Assembly (NCBI GenBank): GCA_024347015.1
Contig: AP024890.1
Span: 1,116,001-1,180,000, forward strand
Source: Vibrio pectenicida
Lineage (GTDB): Bacteria > Pseudomonadota > Gammaproteobacteria > Enterobacterales > Vibrionaceae
Length of the DNA stretch: 64,000 nt
Reading direction: 5' to 3'
Part shown: positions 29,425 to 44,400 of the stretch, piece after piece
Layout: the number at the start of each line of letters is the position of its first letter
Position numbering within the stretch: the first letter of the stretch is position 1
Position numbers and translations under genes: made by a program
Notes under the pieces: model-generated
Database searches by the model: none
Seen by the model: the letters and a program-made list of their open reading frames with translations, nothing else
Told to the model about the DNA's origin: nothing

Positions 29425-32400
29425 GTGAGATACACAGTGATTGATTATATTGATTAAGCTGGTTTTATATTGCTCTGCAATGGCTGATATCAGTGGATAT
29501 CGTTGTGCATCATAATCAAAAGAGAATTCCAATACGCCATTAACGACAATACCCGTAACTTCAATACCATGAGTAGGTTGTCGCTTGGCACTGACTTCAT
29601 CCCCTACTTGCCTGAATGCCTCTATTGATTCACCGTCACCATTAAATTGACCTAGGTAGTTAAACACCATCTCTGAGGCACTATCCGCTTGGATGATATC
29701 TTCATCTTTGGCAAGGTAACGAAGAGCGCCAAACCCAAGTCCTTTGTTAGGTGTTGCTCTTAGCTGATCTTTGATGCCTTTTATCAGTATTGCGAGATCT
29801 GACCCTGCTGCATTAGTTAATAACACAGGGTAAACGTGAGTAAACCAGCCAACAGTTTGGCTCAAGTCAAGCTCATCCATAAGTGGACAAGCATCAGCAA
29901 CGACACCTGATTCACGCCCATGACCTTCTAAATCAATTTTGAGCGACTCTTGTCCACAAACTTGGGTATAGCTATCCACCAAAGCCGCTAAGAGAAGATC
30001 ATTAATATGAGTGTGATAACACTCGTTTGATTCAGAGAGAAGGGCCTTTGTTTCAGCTTCACTAAATTCTACGGTTACACGCTGCCTATCAGAGCTTCCG
30101 AGCATTTCATATTCAAGGTGTTCTGACGACATTAGGCTACCGCTAGGAGCATTAAGTACAGACAGCCAATAGGTTTTTTCAGCACCAAGCTCCTCTGAAC
30201 GGCCAAACGCATCCATAGTCAGTGCCCAGTTCTGATAGCTATCAGATTTCTCAGGCAGTGATACTGTTTCACCTTGTATCACTTGATTTAACGCTATCTG
30301 AAGGTCTTGCATCAAAATGCGCCATGATACGCCATCAACAATTAGGTGATGCATAATCCAAAGTAGTTTATCACTTTGTCCAGATGGCGTTTGACACCAA
30401 ACCCATCTGATCATAGAACCTTGCTCTTGGTCAATGGTCAAACTAGCTTGTGCCTTGTTTGCCACATCAAACAGATACTCTGCCCATTGGGTTTCTTCTA
30501 TAGAAGTTAGGTCTTCAATCCATAGGCTCTGCGCGAACGCATTGTCAGCACTGCGTTCATCTATGGCGAGATAATCTGCGTTCCACTGCGCATTGTTCTG
30601 CATAAAGCTCAATCGCATCACATCATGGCGCTGATACAAGGAAGCGAAGACAGCGCCAAGAGACTCTAGATCCATTGATTCTGATAACGTACACCACTGT
30701 GACTGGTTAAAGTGATGGCGATCGGTTTCATCTCCTGCAAAGAAATAGTGATCTATGGGGAGTAACTCTTGTTTCCCTGAAACCTGCTGGCTACCTTTAT
30801 TTATTTCTACGACCAGAGCAATTTCCGCCAAATCTTTTATGGTTTGATGCTCAAACAGATCGCGAGTTGAGATTCTATACCCGATTCTCTTTGCCTGTGA
30901 CACAACCTGCATCGCCAGGATTGAATCTCCTCCTAAGCTGAAGAAGTTGTCACTGATTCCAACTTCATCAAGAGCTAATACCTGCTTCCACACCGAACAC
31001 AAAGCAACTTCAGTATCACTGCTTGGCGCTTCAAACTTCACACTAAGTGACGAATAATCAGGCTCTGGCAACAACTTGCGTTCAACCTTACCATTCGCAT
31101 TAATTGGCAGTTTTTCAAGTTTGACGATGGCTGAAGGAAGCATATAGCCAGGCAATAGATCTTTAATGGCGTCTCGCAAATCATTCGAAGTTATAGATTC
31201 TGAACCAATACTTGCCGACCAGTATGCTACCAAGCGCTTTTCTCCCTGCTCCTCACGTACCATAACAAAGGCTTCGTTGACCTGAGGCTGCTGAAGAAGT
31301 ACGGACGTTACTTCACCAAGCTCAACCCTGAAACCTCGTAGTTTAACTTGGTGATCAACACGGCCTAAGAATTCTAATTTGCCTTGGTTATTCCAACGTA
31401 CTTTATCACCAGTGCGATACATCAACTCCCCTTCGACAAACGGGTTTTGGATAAATCGCTCATCAGTTAAATCAGGTTTATGAAGATAACCACGTGCTGT
31501 TCCTGTACCACCAATATAAAGCTCACCGCCAACGCCAATAGGCACAAGATTGCGTTCAGCATCTAACACATAGAGACGCTTACCTGGTATACCCGTCCCT
31601 ATATCAATAGTCTGAGTATGTTCTGTAATGTCCCCTACTGTGGCACAAACTGTTGACTCCGAAGGACCATAGCCATTCATCAGATGGCGACCTTGCGCCC
31701 ACTTTTGCGCAAGCGACAGCGGGCATGCGTCTCCTGCGAGTATAAGGTGCTTAACTCCCTGCCACTTTTGAGCATCTAACGCAGGTAACAAAGCAGGTGG
31801 CAAAATGGTATGGTTCACTTGATGCTGGATAACTACTTCAGTGAGTAACTCAGCAGAATGAACCTGTTCTTGATTAATTAAAACCAGAGTACCTCCAGCA
31901 TTGAGCACGCCCACCCAATCGGCTACTGCACCATCAAAGCTGAAAGAGGCAAACTGCAGTACCCTTGAAGATTCGCTGACCATAAAGCGCTGTTGCTCAG
32001 AAATCGCCAAATCGACAAGACCGTCATGTTGCAACATCACGCCTTTAGGCTTGCCTGTCGATCCTGACGTGTAAATAACATAAGCCAGATTATTGGCACT
32101 AAGACCGATACCTTCTGCTGTAATGTTATCTGTGCTCTGTAAAGTGGAGCCTTGCATCAAACTCTTCAGTTCGACAAATTGAACACTTGTCGGTAATTTG
32201 TTCTCAAAGCCTTGCTCACCAATAATCAAGCTTAGTTGGCTATCTTCAACCATATAGGCAAGACGCTCTTCTGGGTACGTAGGATCAAGCGGTACAAAGG
32301 CCCCGCCTGCTTTAAGGATGCCAAGCATGACCTCAATGAGTTCAATCGAACGCTGACAACAAATGCCAACTATTTGATCTGGGCCAACACCCTGTTCAAT

Positions 32401-35400
32401 TAAATGATGAGCTAATTGGTTTGAACGAAAATTAAGCTCCTGATAAGTAACCTGTCTATCTTCAAATATCAGAGCGATAGCTTCAGGAGAAGCCTCAACC
32501 TGACGCTCAAATAGCTCATGTATACATAATCCTTTCACCTCTAGATGTGGAGGTAAAAGTGGCTCATACCCCAAGCCCAATAAACTCTCGACATCAGAGT
32601 GCTCAAAGCCAAGTACTTTACTCATCATGACTTGCGGAGAGGTGACAACATCTCTCAGCAAGCCAACAAAGTGCTTGGCCATTCGAGTAATCGTTGGCTT
32701 TTCAAATAAGCTGGTGTTGAACTCCCAGTGCATAGACAGTCCATCAGACTGCTGTTCAACACTAAGCGTTAGATCAAACGAAGTCGTCGAAGTTTGCATC
32801 TCCACACTGCAAGTTTGAAGACCATCGAAAGTAAACGCGTCCTCAGGGGTATTTTGCAGTACCAACATCACTTGGAAGATAGGATGATGACTCAAATCTC
32901 GGGCAGGCTTTAACTCTTCAACCAAATGCTCAAAAGACACATTCTGGTGTTCATAGGCTGCCAACGCTGTGTCTCGAGATTGTTCAAGCAATTGTTGGAA
33001 GCTCTGGCTCATGTCCACATGATTTCGAAGAACCAAGTTATTCACAAAGAAACCTATCGTTTGGGCAAGCTCAGACTGATCACGGTTAGCGATTGGTGTA
33101 CCAACAACAATATCTTGTTCCCCACTGTATCGACTTAACAGCATAGAGAAAAGCGCATTCAGTCCCATAAACAAGGAGGCATTAGTCGAGCTACATAAAT
33201 CGAGAAGGGATTGCAGTTCAACCATATCGAGGTGTTCAACGACGACGTCACCTGTATAGCACTGCTTCGCCGGACGAGGTTTATCAAGAGGCAAACTATG
33301 TACTTCTGGAATATCTTTAAGCTGCTGGCGCCAATAATCTAATTGTGACGTTAGGTTATCACCTTGTAACCATTCTCTCTGCCAAATTGCATAGTCTGCA
33401 TACTGAATATCTAATGGCGATAGGCATAGAGCTTCGCCTTTACTTAATTGGTTATAAGCTTGGCTTAGCTCGCTAATAAAGATATTCGAAGACCATCCAT
33501 CACTAGCAATATGGTGCATGATTACAGTAAGCTGGAAATCATTGTCTCCCAGTTTAAATAGTGCTGCACGAAGCATAACATCAAGGCTGAGATCAAATGC
33601 TTCCGTCATAAATTCATTCTTTCTCTGATTCAGAACTAAGGTCTGCTCGTCATTCTCCAAATTCGATAAGTCATGCAACGGCATATCGAACAACGAATCA
33701 GCTGCATGCACAAATTGATATGCCACTCCTCTATCATCATTATGATAAGTGGTTCTCAACACTTCATGCTTAGCAATCACGGATACAAATGCACCTTGAA
33801 GTGCTTGTATATCCACTGCCCCCATTAACGCAAGCGTTGCCGGCATATAATACTGACTGCTATCCCCTTCCATTTGATCAATAAACCAAAGGCGCTGCTG
33901 AGCATAAGACAAAGGTATTAGCTCCGGCCTTTCTTTGATTGGCAGGATCTGTTTTGTCTCATTAATGTTTGATTCTGGCTGATTGGTGCATTGCAGCGCT
34001 AACTCTCGAAGAGTTGGTGCTCTGAATAAACTCGTCAGAGGCAAAGTCGTACCAAAAGTTTTCTGAATCTTATTGATGAGTTCAATTGCAAGCAGCGAGT
34101 GTCCACCAACTTCAAAGAAATTAGAATCACGGCCAATCGTCGAGACATCTATGTTAAGCACTTGAGACCATAGTTGACACAAGTTCTGCTCGATATTTCC
34201 TTCAGGATCTTGGTGCTTACTAGCACTAACTGATATCGTCGACTCAGGTAAAGCCTTTCGGTCAACCTTACCATTTGGTGTTAATGGCATGGAATCTAAG
34301 ATTACCCATGCTGACGGAATCATATGCTCTGGTAAATAGCTTGATATGTCCTGTTTAATTTTTTCAGTAAGCTTATCTGAACTATGACCAGCTTCACTCG
34401 GTATAACATAAGCGGCCAGAAACTTGTCTCCTCGTCCACTGCGCTGCACCACTACAATACACTGATCTACGTATGGTCGTTGTCCAATCGTAGTTTCTAT
34501 TTCACCAAGCTCCATTCTGAAACCACGTATCTTAACCTGCTGGTCTATACGACCAAGATATTCGATATTTCCTTCAGGAAGCCAGCGCGCGAGATCTCCT
34601 GTGCAGTATAGACATTTATCCATATCAGATCGTGAATAAGGGTTATCAATAAACCGCTCTCGAGTTAGGTCATCGCGGTTGAAGTACCCACGAGCAACCC
34701 CAACTCCTGCAATAAATAACTCTCCGACTGCTCCTACAGGCACTGGATTTAGATGCGAGTCCAAGATGTGAAGTTGGATGTTATCAATTGGCTTACCAAT
34801 AGGTACTGAACGTCCAGCAAAGTTCTGTTGGCAATGCCACATACTAACGTCGATAGCGGCTTCAGTTGGGCCGTATAAATTATCAAGTTGCGCATGATGA
34901 TTTGCCAAAAACCGATTTTGAACATCAACTGGCAGTGCCTCACCACTACAAACTACCAAACGTAGGCTTGGTGTCTGATTCGCATATCGACCGTCAGCGA
35001 CAACACTAGCTAGCATAGGGGGAACAAAATGCATCACGGTGATTTGTTCTTGTTTAATCACATCAAGCAAGTAATCGATATCTTTATGGCCTTCAGGCCT
35101 AGCTATAACAACTGTTGCACCCGACATTAGTGTCCAGTAATACTCCCAAACCGACACATCAAAACCGAACGGCGTCTTCTGTAAGACGTTATCGCCTGAC
35201 GTCAATTGATAAGTATTTTGCATCCAGTTCAGACGGTTCACCAAACCCGAATGCTGATTCATCACACCTTTGGGTTTGCCTGTTGAACCTGAGGTATAGA
35301 TAACATATGCCAAGTTGTGGGATGTTAACTTGTCTACGTAAGGGTTATTCACCCAACAAGAATGTTGACTCAATTGGCTCCAAAACTCGCGATCATCAAC

Positions 35401-38400
35401 AAGAATCAATGTATTGGCATCAAGCACTAATGTTTTCTGTAGCGACTCTGAAGTAATCAACACCTCAACATCACTATTTTCCAGCATAAAGTTTAATCTT
35501 TCTAAAGGATAGGTAGGATCGAGTGGAACATAGGCACCTCCAGCTTTGTTCACAGCAAGGATCGAAATCACCATTTCCAATGATCGATTTAAACAAATAC
35601 CAACTAACTTCTCTGGTCCTACCCCAGATTCAATAAGATGGTGTGCCAAAAGATTAGCTTGCTTGTTTAATTGCTCATAAGTTAATGAATCCCCCTCAAA
35701 TACCAACGCAATATGATTAGGAATATTAATCACCTGCTGCTCAAACATCTGGTGGATACATTTATCACTTGGGTAAGGACTATCCGTGTCATTCCACTCA
35801 TTGATTAGATCGATTGTATCTTGATCGGCTAGGGATAAACCAAACACATTCCTATCTGGGGATAAGAGAATGCTTTCCATGAGGCACTCTAATTGTAAAG
35901 CCATCCTTCTAATCGTATCGCTGTTAAATAAGTCCGTGCTGTACTCCCAGAAGCAATCTAATCCATTCTCTTCATTCGGCAATATATTTAAGCTGATATC
36001 AAATTTCGATGTGTCATTCTCCGTTTGATCTTCTGTTAGCTTAATCTCACCAAATTCTATGCTCGACTTTAGCCCTTGCGTATCGACATTAAGCATCACT
36101 TGGAATAAAGGGTGATAACCCATATCACGATTTGGCTTTAATACCTCCACGATGCGCTCAAACGGCAACGACTGATGTTCGTATGCAGATAAAGCCGTTT
36201 CTTTACATCGCTCAATAAGCTGTTCAAAGCTTGGATTGCCCGATAAATCCGTACGTATAACCAAACTATTAACAAATAAACCCATCACATTTTGCAGTTC
36301 AAGTTGCTCTCGATTTGCCACTGGCGTACCGATAATAATATCTGTTTCACCACTATAGCGACTCAATAACAAGCTAAAGACCGCTTGCATTCCCATATAC
36401 AGGCTCGCCCCATTTGTCTGGCATAGCTGTTTAAATTTATCGCTTATATCTTTTGTAATCGGATGATGGTACAAGTCTCCCGCATAGCTCTGCTCATTAG
36501 GCCTAGCTCTGTCTAGAGGAAGTGAGTGAACATCCGGCAGACCTTGTAAATGATGACTCCAGTAGTTGATTTGCGTTTCAAGCTGTTCACCTTGTAACTG
36601 GTCTTGTTGCCAAACTGCATGGTCAGCATACTGGATAGTCAAAGGCGCAAGCTGTGAGTCTCTTTGACAAAATAATGCATCATAAATAATTGCAAACTCT
36701 TGTATAAGCAACTCTGATGACCATCCATCGGATGCGATATGATGCTGAGTAATCAATAACTTCCACTTCAGATCAGACAACTTAACCAATTGAGCTCTAA
36801 TCATTAGATCGTTTTCTAAGTCAAATATTTGCTCAGACTCTTTGGTTGTAATCGCGTGCAATTTACCTTGCTGTTCATCTTTATGCTGCAAAGATAGATC
36901 CGTCACTGGTAACTCAAAATGTACTGGTAGCGGCAGAATGCATTGACTTAGCACTTCCTTGTCCTTACGAAAACATGTTCGTAGCGCTTCATGCCTTTCT
37001 AGGAGAAATTGGAATGCCTTGGCCACCAAGTCTGGGTTAATAGACCCTTCCAAACTATATACACCCGCCATATTGTATGTATGTCCACCTTCAAGCTGCT
37101 GCATGAACCACATACGTTGTTGTGCAAATGAGAGAGGTAAAGCTTTATCTCTGTCTGCTTGTGGAATGAGTCGATGTGTAGACGTGGCAGAACTATCTAT
37201 AACTGTCGCCATTTCACTTAAGGTTGGAGCAAGGAAAACCTGCTTCACAGTCAACTCTCGACCCAGATGTGCACTGATTTTAGCGATAAGTCTAACCGCC
37301 AACAGGGAGTGGCCTCCTAAACTGAAGAAATTGGCATCAGCGCTTATAAGAGACGAAATTCCCAGTATGTTTTTCCAGATTTCAACGAGTTGTATTTCTG
37401 TTGACGTAGATGGAGCGACATACTCTACCTTTGCTTGGTAAGTTGGCTCAGGCAAGGCCTTTCGATCCAGTTTACCGTTGGCGTTGACAGGCATGGCTTC
37501 CAGTACTGACCAGGAACTTGGGATCATAAAGCTAGGTAATGTCTCTCTTAATGCGTTCTGAAGCTCTCCAATCAATAGTGACTCATCTTGAGTAGGAGCC
37601 ACTAAGTAGGCCACTAAATGCTTGTATCCATACTGATCGTCTCGAACAATAACTGCTGCATCAAGTACCCTTTCATCCTCACGTAAAGCGGTTTCAATCT
37701 CACCTAGCTCTATCCGAAAGCCGCGTAATTTGATCTGGGTATCGAAACGGCCGAAGAATTCCAACTCACCGTTAGCAAGCCAGCGAACTTTATCTCCTGT
37801 GCGATAAACGCGAGCGCCGTGGTTCGGACTAAATGGATCTGCAATGAATTTTTCCGCTGTCAGTTCTTCACGGTTCAAGTACCCACGCGCCACCGTCATT
37901 CCACCAATAAGTAGCTCGCCGGGTACACCTTCAGGAACAAGCTTCATTTGCTCATCGACGACATAAATATCGGTATCCATAATGGCAAATCCAATCGGTA
38001 CACTGGTACTTATGTCTTCATCACCTAACCAGTGTAAGGTAGAAGAAATTGTTGTCTCGGTAGGGCCATAGTTATTGATCAATTGACAGACTTTTTGTGC
38101 TGGCCCTGTTTGCCATGCTCTGGCAAAGTCTACATTAAGAACATCACCACTAACAACCAAACGGGATAAAGAGGTTTGGCTCCAAAATTGCTCGTCATCC
38201 AAAACCGGTTCCAGCAGAGCTTTAGCGTATAATGGCGGGAATTCTGTAATAGTGATCGGGTTGTCTCGCAACCATTCAACAAACTCTGCCGAAGTCCAAA
38301 GCATTTCAGGACGGATATAGAGGCTTGCACCTGTGACTAGCGCTTCAAAAACCTGTTCTACAGAAGCATCAAAGCCAATGTTTGAAAACTGTAAGACGTT

Positions 38401-41400
38401 ATCATTTGCTGTCACGCCATATTCGATACAAATACTCTTAATATGACTGCTCAGCGCTTGGTGCTCTATCATCACCCCTTTAGGTTTACCGGTCGACCCA
38501 GACGTGTATATAACGTAAGCCATATGTGACGGCATCACTTTTGTTTGGCTTATACTCGGGTTTCCATCCTCATAACCAGACAACATTTCTTGAGCTAAAG
38601 ATGTATCCAATAAGACTATCGGTATTTGTCCACCTACCAATTTATCCTTATGTTCAGTTTCACTGATCACCAACTTGCATTGACTGTCTTCCATCATATA
38701 AGTCAAACGCTCAACCGGATAACTCACATCAAGTGGCACATAGGCTCCGCCTGCTTTGTGAATGGCCAATATGGTAATGATCATTTCTGCTGAACGGGAT
38801 AGACACATACCAACTAATGTATCAGGCCCTACCCCCTGTTCAATAAGATAGTGGGCAAGCTGGTTAGCCTTAGCATTCATATCTGCGTAGCTCATCACTG
38901 TGCCATTAAATACTAATGCTGATGCCTGAGGTGACTTTTCAACCTGTTCTTCAATATCTTGGAATAAACATTGGGTCACTGGCCAAGTTTTTTTCGCTTT
39001 ACCTTTATCGAGTATACGTTGATGTTCCGCTTGGCTGACAAGTGACAAGCTCTCTAAGCTTTGTTCAGATTTACTGACAATTTCACTCACTAATTGAATG
39101 AAGTTCTCAGATAGCCTTTCGATAGTCTGAGCTTCAAATAAATCCGTACTGTACTCCCATCCAAGTTCAATTTGAGCCCTGCCATAATTATCGACGCTCT
39201 CTTCGACATTTAAGGTTAAATCAAACTTTGACGTCGTTGTCTCTACTTCTAATGGGGTTATCGCCAGCCCCCCAAAAATCCTAGGTTCAGGCTCGACCGT
39301 ATCCACTACCAACATAATTTGGAACAGTGGGTGGTGGCTTAAATCTCGGTTTGGCTGGAGAGTTTCAACTAATCGCTCAAACGGCAATTGTTGGTGGGCA
39401 AAAGAATCAAGTGCATTATTTCGACATTCAGACAAAAGCTCGTTAAAAGACTGGCCATTATCAATCTCTGTTCTAAGAACTAAGGTATTGACGAAGAAAC
39501 CAATCAGAGACTCAACTTCTTTTTGTTCTCTGTTTGCCACGGGTGTACCGAGAATAATATCTGCTTCACCACTATAGCAGCTAAGCAACAAACTAAACGC
39601 CGCTTGCATTCCCATAAACAAACTACTTTGTTGGTTTTGTAAGTAGGCTCTAAAAGATGCGGTCACCTCATTTGGTAAATCCTGTTTATATAAGGCGCCT
39701 TGATACGTCTGAGCATTAGGCCTCGGCTTATCAAGTGGCAAGCTATGAACATCAGGAATGTTTTCTAAACGTTTCTGCCAATAGGTCAACTCGGTATTTA
39801 ACTGCTGATCTTGTAAAAAATCGAGTTGCCATAGCGCGTAGTCTGCGTATTGAATTGGTAATGGCCCCAATATTAGATTTTCGCCACTAACATGAGACTG
39901 ATACAGAGCACTGAGATCGCGTAATAAGACATCCAACGAGGCTCCATCACCAGCAATATGGTGCAAGGTAAGCAGTAAAACTGAACCACTTTGCTCTGCT
40001 TGCTGAGTCAACTTCAGCAGCCTAGCTCGAACCATTAGATCTTTACTTAGATCAAAAGGCAATGAAGCTTCTTCACTTCTTATTGCGCTAACATGTTTAG
40101 CTTGATGCTCAGAGTCAAGGTGGCTGAGATCAACAACCGTGATAGGTGCATTCACCGGCAAATCCAGAATGCGTTGTTCCACCTCTCCTTGAAGGTTAAC
40201 CATACATGTACGCAAACTTTCATGACGAACAATCAAATCATTGAAGGCAGCATGCAAAGCTTTAGCATCAACTTCACCATTCAAATATAGAGCAAGAGGC
40301 ATGTTGTAAGTGTCTTTGCGCTCTTCAAGTTGTTCTAGGAACCAAAGTCGCTGCTGAGCATAAGAAAGAGGGATACGCTCTGGTCGCTCCAACGGCCTAA
40401 TACAAGTATTCACGTCATCCTTTTCGCTTGAGTCAATCAAGTTTGCTAATTGACAAAGAACTGGATGAGTAAAGATGCTACGAACGTTTAATGCCACGTT
40501 AAAGTCTGCACGAATTTCCGCAAGCAATTTGATTGCTAATAAAGAGTGACCTCCCGAGGTAAAGAAATTTACGGTTTTACCAACCTGCTCCTCACTATGA
40601 AGAACTTTCTGCCATACATTGGCAAGCTTTATTTCAGTAGCCGTTTCTGGCGCTACATATTCTTGCTCTAAAACCATCTGGGGCTCAGGTAGAGCCTTAC
40701 GATCAACCTTTCCATTCGGAGTCAGTGGCATCACATCAAGTATCATCCAAGCTGCAGGCAACATATGCTCAGGTAACTGACCAGAAACCCGCTGCTTAAT
40801 ATCAGCAATAACGGCATCAGAGTCTTTATTTTCGTTAGTAATAACAAGATAAGCTGATAGGAATTTGTCACCTAACTTACTCTCCTTGGCAACCACTACA
40901 CATTGTTCAACCTCAGGTTGTTGCCCAATAGCAGTCTCAATCTCGCCAAGCTCAATTCTAAATCCACGTATTTTCACCTGATGGTCAATACGGCCAAGGT
41001 ATTCTATGTCACCCTCTGGTAGCCAACGTGCAAGATCGCCAGTACGATAAAGACGCGCATAATTCTCAGATTCAGCGTGAGGGTTAGCAATAAAACGCTC
41101 TTGGGTAAGGTCATCACGATTGTAGTATCCGCGCGCAACACCAACGCCTGCAATAAACAGCTCTCCAACAACACCGACTGGAGCAGGATTTAGCTGTTGA
41201 TCCAAGATATGGAGCTTAATATTGTCTATCGGCTTACCAATCGGCACTGAGCGTCCTGTAAAGTCAGGCAAGCAGCGCCAAACACTAACATCAATTGCAG
41301 CCTCTGTTGGGCCATACAAATTATCAAGCTGTGCATGATGATTGGCCAAGAATCGATTTTGTACATCCACCAATAAAGCCTCACCACTACAGACGACCAA

Positions 41401-44400
41401 ACGCAGGCTTGGAGTCTGATTCGCGTAGCGACCATCGGCAATAAAGCTGGCGAGCATGGGAGGAACAAAGTGCATCACACTAATTTGTTCCTTGTCGATT
41501 ATTTCAAGTAGATAATCAACATCTTTGTGCCCTTCTGGGCGCGCCATAACCACAGTCGCCCCCGTTGTTAGCGTCCAGTAGTATTCCCACACAGAGACAT
41601 CAAACCCAAACGGTGTTTTCTGTAAAACCTTATCCTCTAATGTCAATTGATAAGTGTTCTGCATCCAGTTGAGACGGTTCACTAAGCCAGAATGTTGATT
41701 CATCACGCCCTTGGGTTTGCCTGTCGAACCGGATGTATAAATGACATAAACTAGGTTATTGGGTGATAGCTCATCTATTTGTGGGTTTGCTTCCCAATGA
41801 GAGTTCTGAGTCAACTCATCCCACAGAGCGCTATCATCAACAAAAATTAATCTATCAGCTTCAAGCTCTAATGACTGTTGAAGTAAGTGCGACGAAATCA
41901 ACACACTGGCTTGACTGTTTTCGAGCATGTAATTCAATCGCTCGACAGGATAGCTTGGATCTAAAGGCACATACGCACCTCCAGCTTTGCTTACCGCAAG
42001 AATAGAAATGACCATCTCAAGTGAGCGATTCAAACAAATGCCGACCAAATTTTCTGGCCCTACGCCTACGTCCATAAGGTGGTGAGCAAGCAAATTAGCA
42101 CGCTGGTTGAGCTGCTTGTAGGTTAGCAACTCTTCCTCAAAAACCAATGCAACCTGATCGGGAGTCTTCACCACTTGCTGTTCAAATAACTGATGAATAC
42201 ATTCCTGTTTAGGGTAATCACTCTCGGTCTTATTCCACTGTGCCATCAGATCTAGGGCTGGTTGATCCACCAACGACAGCCCAAATACACTAGTATCTGG
42301 AGAATGTAAAATGCTATCAATTAAGAGCTCAAATTGCTTGGCCATCCTTTCAATAGTTTCGGGTTTAAACAAATCGGTATTGTATTCCCACGCCAGTTCC
42401 AAAGTGTCTTCACTTTCATTAACCACCAACATAAGGTCAAATTGAGAGTGACTTTCGACGAGTGGCAGTGTTTCAGACTCTAACCCTGACAACTCAAGTT
42501 TGGTCTGCTCAATATTGACCGACAACATAACTTGGAACAAAGGGTGATAGCTTAAATCTCGTTCTGGCTGTAACGCCTCGACAACTTGCTCAAACGGAGC
42601 TTCTTGATTTGCATATGCCTGAACATTTATGAGTTTGCTTCGCTCAAGTAGCTCGACAAAACTAGGGTTATCATCGAGATCAAGCCTTAGCACTAGGGTA
42701 TTGACCAAGAAACCTATCATAGACTCTAGGCCCGCTTGATTCCTATTGGCAACAGGTGTGCCGACAAGAATATCCGTCTCATTGCTATAACGCGACAGTA
42801 AAACAGAAAATGCGCTATGAAGCCCCATAAACAAAGTGGTATCGTTATCTCGACATAGCTTGATAAAGGCATTGCTTCGGCTCTCATCGAGATGAGTCGA
42901 GTACCACTGCCCTTGATACTTCTGCTCAGCAGGACGAGCATAGTCAAGAGGCAAATTGTGCACTGCTGGCGCACCAGATAAGTGTTCTTTCCAGTAGGTT
43001 ACTTGCTCGTTTAGAGAACGAATTACCTCTGGTTGATGTTGCCAGTTGGCATAATCAAGATACTGAATACGCAAATCTTCGTCGTCTTGCTTTCTCCCCT
43101 GCAAAGCATCCTGATAGAACGCTTTTAACTCATCAAACAGAATTCCCAATGACCAACCATCTGATGCAATATGATGCATGGTAAGCAGCAAGATATGCTC
43201 GTCCTGTGCGGTTTTAATTAAACAAGTACGCAACATTAAATCTGAAGATAGGTTAAATGGTTTAACCGCTTCCTCACCTTGCAGACGACTTACCTCTATC
43301 GATTGCGCCGCACTACCTAGCTGGGACAAATCAAACACTGGCATAACCCAGCTTTCTGGTACGGGATGCAACCTAGTTTGCGGCGAGTCTGAACGATTTA
43401 CAAAGCCCGTTCTCAAACTGTGGTGCCTAGAAATTACACCAACAAAAGCCGAGTGTAACGAGTCAATAAAAAGCTGACCATTTAACTTGATCGCCATCGG
43501 CATATTGTAATGGCTGCTTCCTTGTTCCATCTGGTCAATAAACCAAAGCCTTTGCTGGGCAAAAGACAATTTAGGCTGGTTACAATCATGGTTATGAGTG
43601 ATAGCTGGAAGCGCGGCTAGATTTTTCCCAATCATCGCCTGAAAAGCCTCGGCTTGATCGGTGAGAATAGGATTATCGAATACCAAAGTGATATTAACAT
43701 CGGTAGCATAACTTTGGTTTATCTTGGCTACCAATTGCATCCCCAGCAGAGAGTGCCCTCCTGAAGCAAAGAAGCTGGCATAACGATTACTGATCTCATG
43801 GCCTAGCACGTCACTCCAAAGTTTAGCGAGTTGTACTTCAGCATGATTGCTCAGTGGTTCAAAACGCTCATCATCTAGGTAGGCTTGAGGCTCAGGAAGT
43901 GATTTAGTATCAAGCTTGCCATTGGCGTTTAATGGCAAGCTATCCATAACAACAATCGCTGAAGGGAGCATGTACTGAGCAAGCTGATGTTTAAGCTGAG
44001 ATTGAATATCAACAATGCTTTGTTCAATGTCTTGTCGTGATTTATCATCCAGTACTAAGTAAGCAACAAGCTTTCGATCACCATGGTCATTTCTAACCAT
44101 AACGTGACACCCAGTCACTCCTTGTATGTGGTTAATTGTGGAAGCAATTTCTCCCAGCTCAATCCTAAATCCACGTAACTTAATTTGATTATCAGCACGA
44201 CTCACGTAAACAATTTGATTTTGACTGTTACGATAAACAAGATCGCCCGTTTTATAGAGCTTGCGGCGACAACCTTCAAGATGAATAAAGCTTGAATCGG
44301 TCAAGTCAGATCTGCGCCAATATCCTCGTGCTAGACCTGGCCCACCGAGATACATTTCACCAATCACGCCTTTAGGAAGAGGCTGTAGACATGAGTCCAT

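Noticed and set aside
36959..37441. 160-codon plus-strand frame inside NRPS 1
   Set aside because: Antisense to module 5/6 carrier and condensation domains; no homology and no ribosome-binding site.
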